A stretch of DNA of 7,154 nt from Dehalococcoidales bacterium (lineage in GTDB: Bacteria > Chloroflexota > Dehalococcoidia > Dehalococcoidales > UBA5760): the NCBI GenBank assembly GCA_028717305.1, contig JAQUOC010000071.1:1-7154 (forward strand). The letters run 5' to 3'. Positions 5,734-7,154 of the stretch are shown here, piece after piece. The position numbers and the translations under genes were made by a program. How positions within the stretch are numbered: position 1 is the first letter of the stretch; each line of letters opens with the position of its first letter. The notes beneath the pieces are model-generated. The model saw only the letters and a list, made by a program, of their open reading frames with translations. It did not search any database and was not told the DNA's origin.

Positions 5734-6256
5734 GATGTTATCAGCGGATGAGATAATAAGGATCCTGGATCTGCACCCTCTTGCCGAAGAGGGTGGTTTT
5801 TACCGGGAAACTTACCGTTCGGCAGAGAATGTTTCTCTTGATGCGCTACCAGACAGGTATACTACCAGTAAGCGCTTCGCTACCGCAATATACTATCTGC
5901 TGATACCCGACACATGTTCCCGGCTGCACCGGCTGCCAACCGATGAGACCTATCACTTTTACTTTGGTGACCCTGTCATTATGCTTAATCTATATCCTGG
6001 TGGTATGTCTAGGGTAATAGTCCTGGGGCCAGCGATAGATAAGGGGGAACAGGTTCAGTTCACTGTACCCAGAGGAGTATGGCAGGGCTCCTTCTTAAAG
6101 AGAAGGGGGAGCTTTGCTCTACTGGGTACTACCATGGCACCCGGCTTCGATTCTACCGACTACGAAGCCGGTGAGCGTAACCGACTGGTACAGGAATACC
6201 CTGGCCTTGAGGAGATGATAGTCCGGCTTACTCCTCCTGTTGCTGGTGTGTTTTAG
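5732..6256 (+). CDS. Cupin_5 (DUF985) family protein
   Basis: This is a 174-residue single-domain beta-barrel protein of the cupin superfamily; the biochemical role of this family is not established to my knowledge. Family signatures are clear: EEGGFYRETYRS (19-30), TAIYYLL (51-57), SRLHRLPTDETYHFYFGD (63-80, with His66, Glu72 and His75 as possible metal or ligand residues), a Gly-rich turn YPGGM (88-92), VPRGVWQ (112-118) and APGFDSTDYE (136-145). Length is typical, so it looks intact. Two adjacent ATGs (5732, 5735) are available, and neither has a Shine-Dalgarno. The N-terminal ADEIIRILDLHP is family-like, which argues against a later start. It sits alone behind its own promoter; the VOC gene follows after about 100 bases. 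Confidence 0.9.
   Translation: MMLSADEIIRILDLHPLAEEGGFYRETYRSAENVSLDALPDRYTTSKRFATAIYYLLIPDTCSRLHRLPTDETYHFYFGDPVIMLNLYPGGMSRVIVLGPAIDKGEQVQFTVPRGVWQGSFLKRRGSFALLGTTMAPGFDSTDYEAGERNRLVQEYPGLEEMIVRLTPPVAGVF
6141..6171. repeat. Intragenic 9-base inverted repeat in the cupin gene
   Basis: CCGGCTTCG (6141-6149) and CGAAGCCGG (6163-6171) are perfect complements around a 13-base loop. They encode the conserved APGFD and DYEAGE segments, so it is probably a by-product of codon choice, though the RNA would fold stably there. Confidence 0.4.
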
Positions 6257-6281
6257 GTCTCTTGTTGCTGTAGAATCGGCA

Positions 6282-6311
6282 TATAAATGAGGTTGTCTCC
6301 TCTTGAGACAA
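6282..6311 (+). promoter_or_regulatory. Possible -10 box and operator-like inverted repeat before the VOC gene
   Basis: TATAAA (6282-6287) is a good -10, but no convincing -35 lies 16-18 bases upstream. TTGTCTC (6293-6299), loop CTCTT, GAGACAA (6305-6311) is a perfect 7-base inverted repeat starting at the expected transcription start. It could be an operator, or a weak terminator of the cupin transcript; no T-tract follows it. Confidence 0.35.
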
Positions 6312-6345
6312 ATATCTTGAGTTTATCATGTCAATTATTAGCCAA

Positions 6346-6351
6346 AGGGGG
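6346..6351 (+). promoter_or_regulatory. Shine-Dalgarno supporting the GTG start of the VOC gene
   Basis: AGGGGG lies 8 bases before GTG 6360. The rival ATG 6390 has only AAAGGG at a cramped 3-base spacing. Confidence 0.45.
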
Positions 6352-6359
6352 TTAGTAAG

Positions 6360-6821
6360 GTGTTACAGTGGAAACTGGATAAAGGGTCTATGCTGTTGCC
6401 CAGTGTCGCGCACCTGGGTGTCGCTGTAAAGAATGCCGAAAAAAGTACCAGGTTCATTTCTTCTATATGGGATATCGGTACTCCTGATGTTATCGACTAC
6501 GAAGCCAAATCCGGAGAGTTAGTTGTTGGCAAACCCTTTAAGGTCAGGCTAGTTTTCATTAAGTTAGGTGCGCACTCGATAGAATTGCTTCAGCCCCTCG
6601 ACGAACAATCGATCTGGGCTGACTTCATTAGAGATAAGGGCGAGGGGATACATCACATCGCTTATGGTGTATCTAATTATGATGAGATAGTAACAAAACT
6701 GCAGAAGCAGGGACAGGCGTTGCTACTGGCGGCTGTATTTGAGGGCTGTCGCTGGTGCTATTTTGATACCAGTCCCGGGGGTATGGTCATCGAAATTCGT
6801 GAAGAATGCAGCAGGAGTTAG
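6360..6821 (+). CDS. VOC-superfamily protein resembling methylmalonyl-CoA epimerase
   Basis: The 153-residue product has the paired beta-alpha-beta modules of the vicinal oxygen chelate (glyoxalase/epimerase) fold. The first module opens with AHLGVAVKN (17-25) and closes at SIELLQPL (73-80). The second contains GEGIHHIAYGV (94-104) and ends in MVIEIREE (142-149). Candidate metal ligands are His18, Glu75, His98/His99 and Glu145, in the positions used by methylmalonyl-CoA epimerase. No mutase or carboxylase gene is near, and many anaerobes carry several VOC paralogues of unknown substrate, so the epimerase name is only a resemblance. GTG 6360 is preferred because AGGGGG lies 8 bases upstream. 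ATG 6390 would give 143 residues starting MLLPSVAHLG, closer to the usual epimerase N-terminus, and remains possible. Confidence 0.82.
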   Translation: MLQWKLDKGSMLLPSVAHLGVAVKNAEKSTRFISSIWDIGTPDVIDYEAKSGELVVGKPFKVRLVFIKLGAHSIELLQPLDEQSIWADFIRDKGEGIHHIAYGVSNYDEIVTKLQKQGQALLLAAVFEGCRWCYFDTSPGGMVIEIREECSRS

Positions 6822-6850
6822 ACATTTGGCAAGGTCTGCCGGGTCTCCCT

Positions 6851-6883
6851 GGCTGGTGGTTGCATCTCAGCCTTTGTTTTATT
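6851..6883 (+). terminator. Probable intrinsic terminator after the VOC gene
   Basis: GGCTG (6851-6855) pairs with CAGCC (6868-6872), extended by a G-T wobble, and is followed at once by TTTGTTTTATT (6873-6883). It lies in the 87-base gap between two convergent genes. The stem is short, so moderate confidence. Confidence 0.45.
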
Positions 6884-6908
6884 CCTGTACGAATATTGCG
6901 GTGAGTCG

Positions 6909-7100
6909 TCAGTCTCCCCGGGAAATAAAGGCTACTACCCTGCGCTCGAAGATACTACGTTTAAGGAGTATTTGATGCTGGCACTTAAGGCACCTGACTC
7001 CGATGTCAGCTCCGAGCCTAACTACCCGCCACTCGTAGCTGCCACAGGGGTGCTTTTTCTTAAGGCGAACCACATCACCGAGTTTTATTTCGATAGTCAT
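6909..7100 (-). CDS. DUF951 family small zinc-ribbon-like protein
   Basis: This 63-residue basic protein has the whole DUF951 pattern: a start like IKLGDVVRLKKKHPCGSYEW (5-24), then VVRLGADIGVRCLKC (26-40) and QILLKRSIFERRV (43-55). Cys19 in HPCG, the Cys37-x2-Cys40 pair and nearby His18 and His42 could bind zinc, though no metal has been shown to my knowledge. The family is common in Firmicutes and Chloroflexota, often near parB or ychF, and its function is unknown; basic charge and size suggest nucleic acid or ribosome contact (inference). ATG 7100 is chosen because family homology begins there, although only a weak GGAA precedes it. A TTG at 7121 would add seven residues and has no ribosome-binding site. 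The promoter must lie outside the window or in its last bases. Confidence 0.85.
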   Translation of the reverse strand: MTIEIKLGDVVRLKKKHPCGSYEWRVVRLGADIGVRCLKCQHQILLKRSIFERRVVAFISRGD

Positions 7101-7121
7101 CAGCTTGTTCCGGGGAATCAA

Positions 7122-7154
7122 GAAAGGCAGGAATTAATCTGTTCGCGTAGTGAC
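7122..7154. other. Right edge, no gene recognised
   Basis: The 33 bases upstream of the DUF951 gene are too short to assign. On the minus strand one frame reads six codons into a TAA at 7136-7134, which could be the tail of an upstream gene, but there is no homology to support it. Confidence 0.2.

Noticed and set aside
6047..6056. GAAC-AG-GTTC as a second SOS box in the cupin gene
   Set aside because: The spacer is 2 bases instead of 4 and the site is deep inside a coding region.
6157..6506. CGACTACGAAGCC shared by the cupin (6157-6169) and VOC (6494-6506) genes
   Set aside because: Both copies are in the same codon phase and encode Asp-Tyr-Glu-Ala; a single 13-base pair is expected by chance in 7 kb.
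6838..6853. GCCGGG-TCT-CCC(T)GGC hairpin as the VOC terminator
   Set aside because: It has a bulge and no adjacent T-tract; the GGCTG/CAGCC stem just downstream followed by TTTGTTTTATT is the better candidate.
6739..6975. Plus-strand frame overlapping the end of the VOC gene and the DUF951 gene
   Set aside because: It is out of frame with the VOC gene, reads through the likely terminator and antisense to DUF951, and has no family resemblance.
1..7154. CRISPR array, prophage, insertion sequence, toxin-antitoxin or tRNA gene
   Set aside because: No regularly spaced repeats, transposase or integrase motifs, paired small ORFs or cloverleaf sequences were found; intergenic gaps are all short.

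Overview
The window holds part or all of eight ordinary chromosomal genes and no rRNA, tRNA, CRISPR array, insertion sequence or prophage. The best guess for the host is a member of the Chloroflexota, class Dehalococcoidia. This rests on remembered resemblance of the Rel, LexA, IlvE and VOC proteins to that group, on the Gram-positive-type SOS box, and on base composition that looks close to half G+C by eye. It is an inference, not a database result.

Layout. Bases 1-593 (+) are the C-terminal half of a DHA2-type MFS efflux permease whose start lies outside the window. Then comes a (+) block of information and stress genes: a long RelA/SpoT homologue (708-2921), ribosomal protein S20 (2933-3217, translated from a TTG 11 bases after the rel stop) and the SOS repressor LexA (3328-3981). 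The lexA gene has its own promoter with a perfect GAAC-N4-GTTC operator at 3288-3299. Next is a small class II (FucA-like) aldolase (4093-4662, +), convergent with a branched-chain amino acid aminotransferase (4680-5603, -). A divergent promoter region (5604-5731) separates that from a cupin_5/DUF985 protein (5732-6256, +). It is followed by a VOC protein resembling methylmalonyl-CoA epimerase (6360-6821, +), which is convergent with a DUF951 mini-protein (6909-7100, -). The last 33 or so bases hold no identifiable gene.

How the genes relate. Rel (ppGpp), S20 (ribosome assembly) and LexA (DNA damage) sit together on one strand, so stringent response, translation capacity and SOS control are physically linked, although lexA can clearly be transcribed alone. 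The metabolic genes to the right form no recognisable pathway, and their promoters and orientations suggest separate units.

No gap exceeds 130 bases. I found no convincing new system. The observations most worth checking are the acidic DFDD synthetase motif combined with a nearly intact hydrolase site in Rel, the LexA operator, a 13-base word repeated exactly three times in three different codon phases, and operator-like inverted or direct repeats at several promoters.
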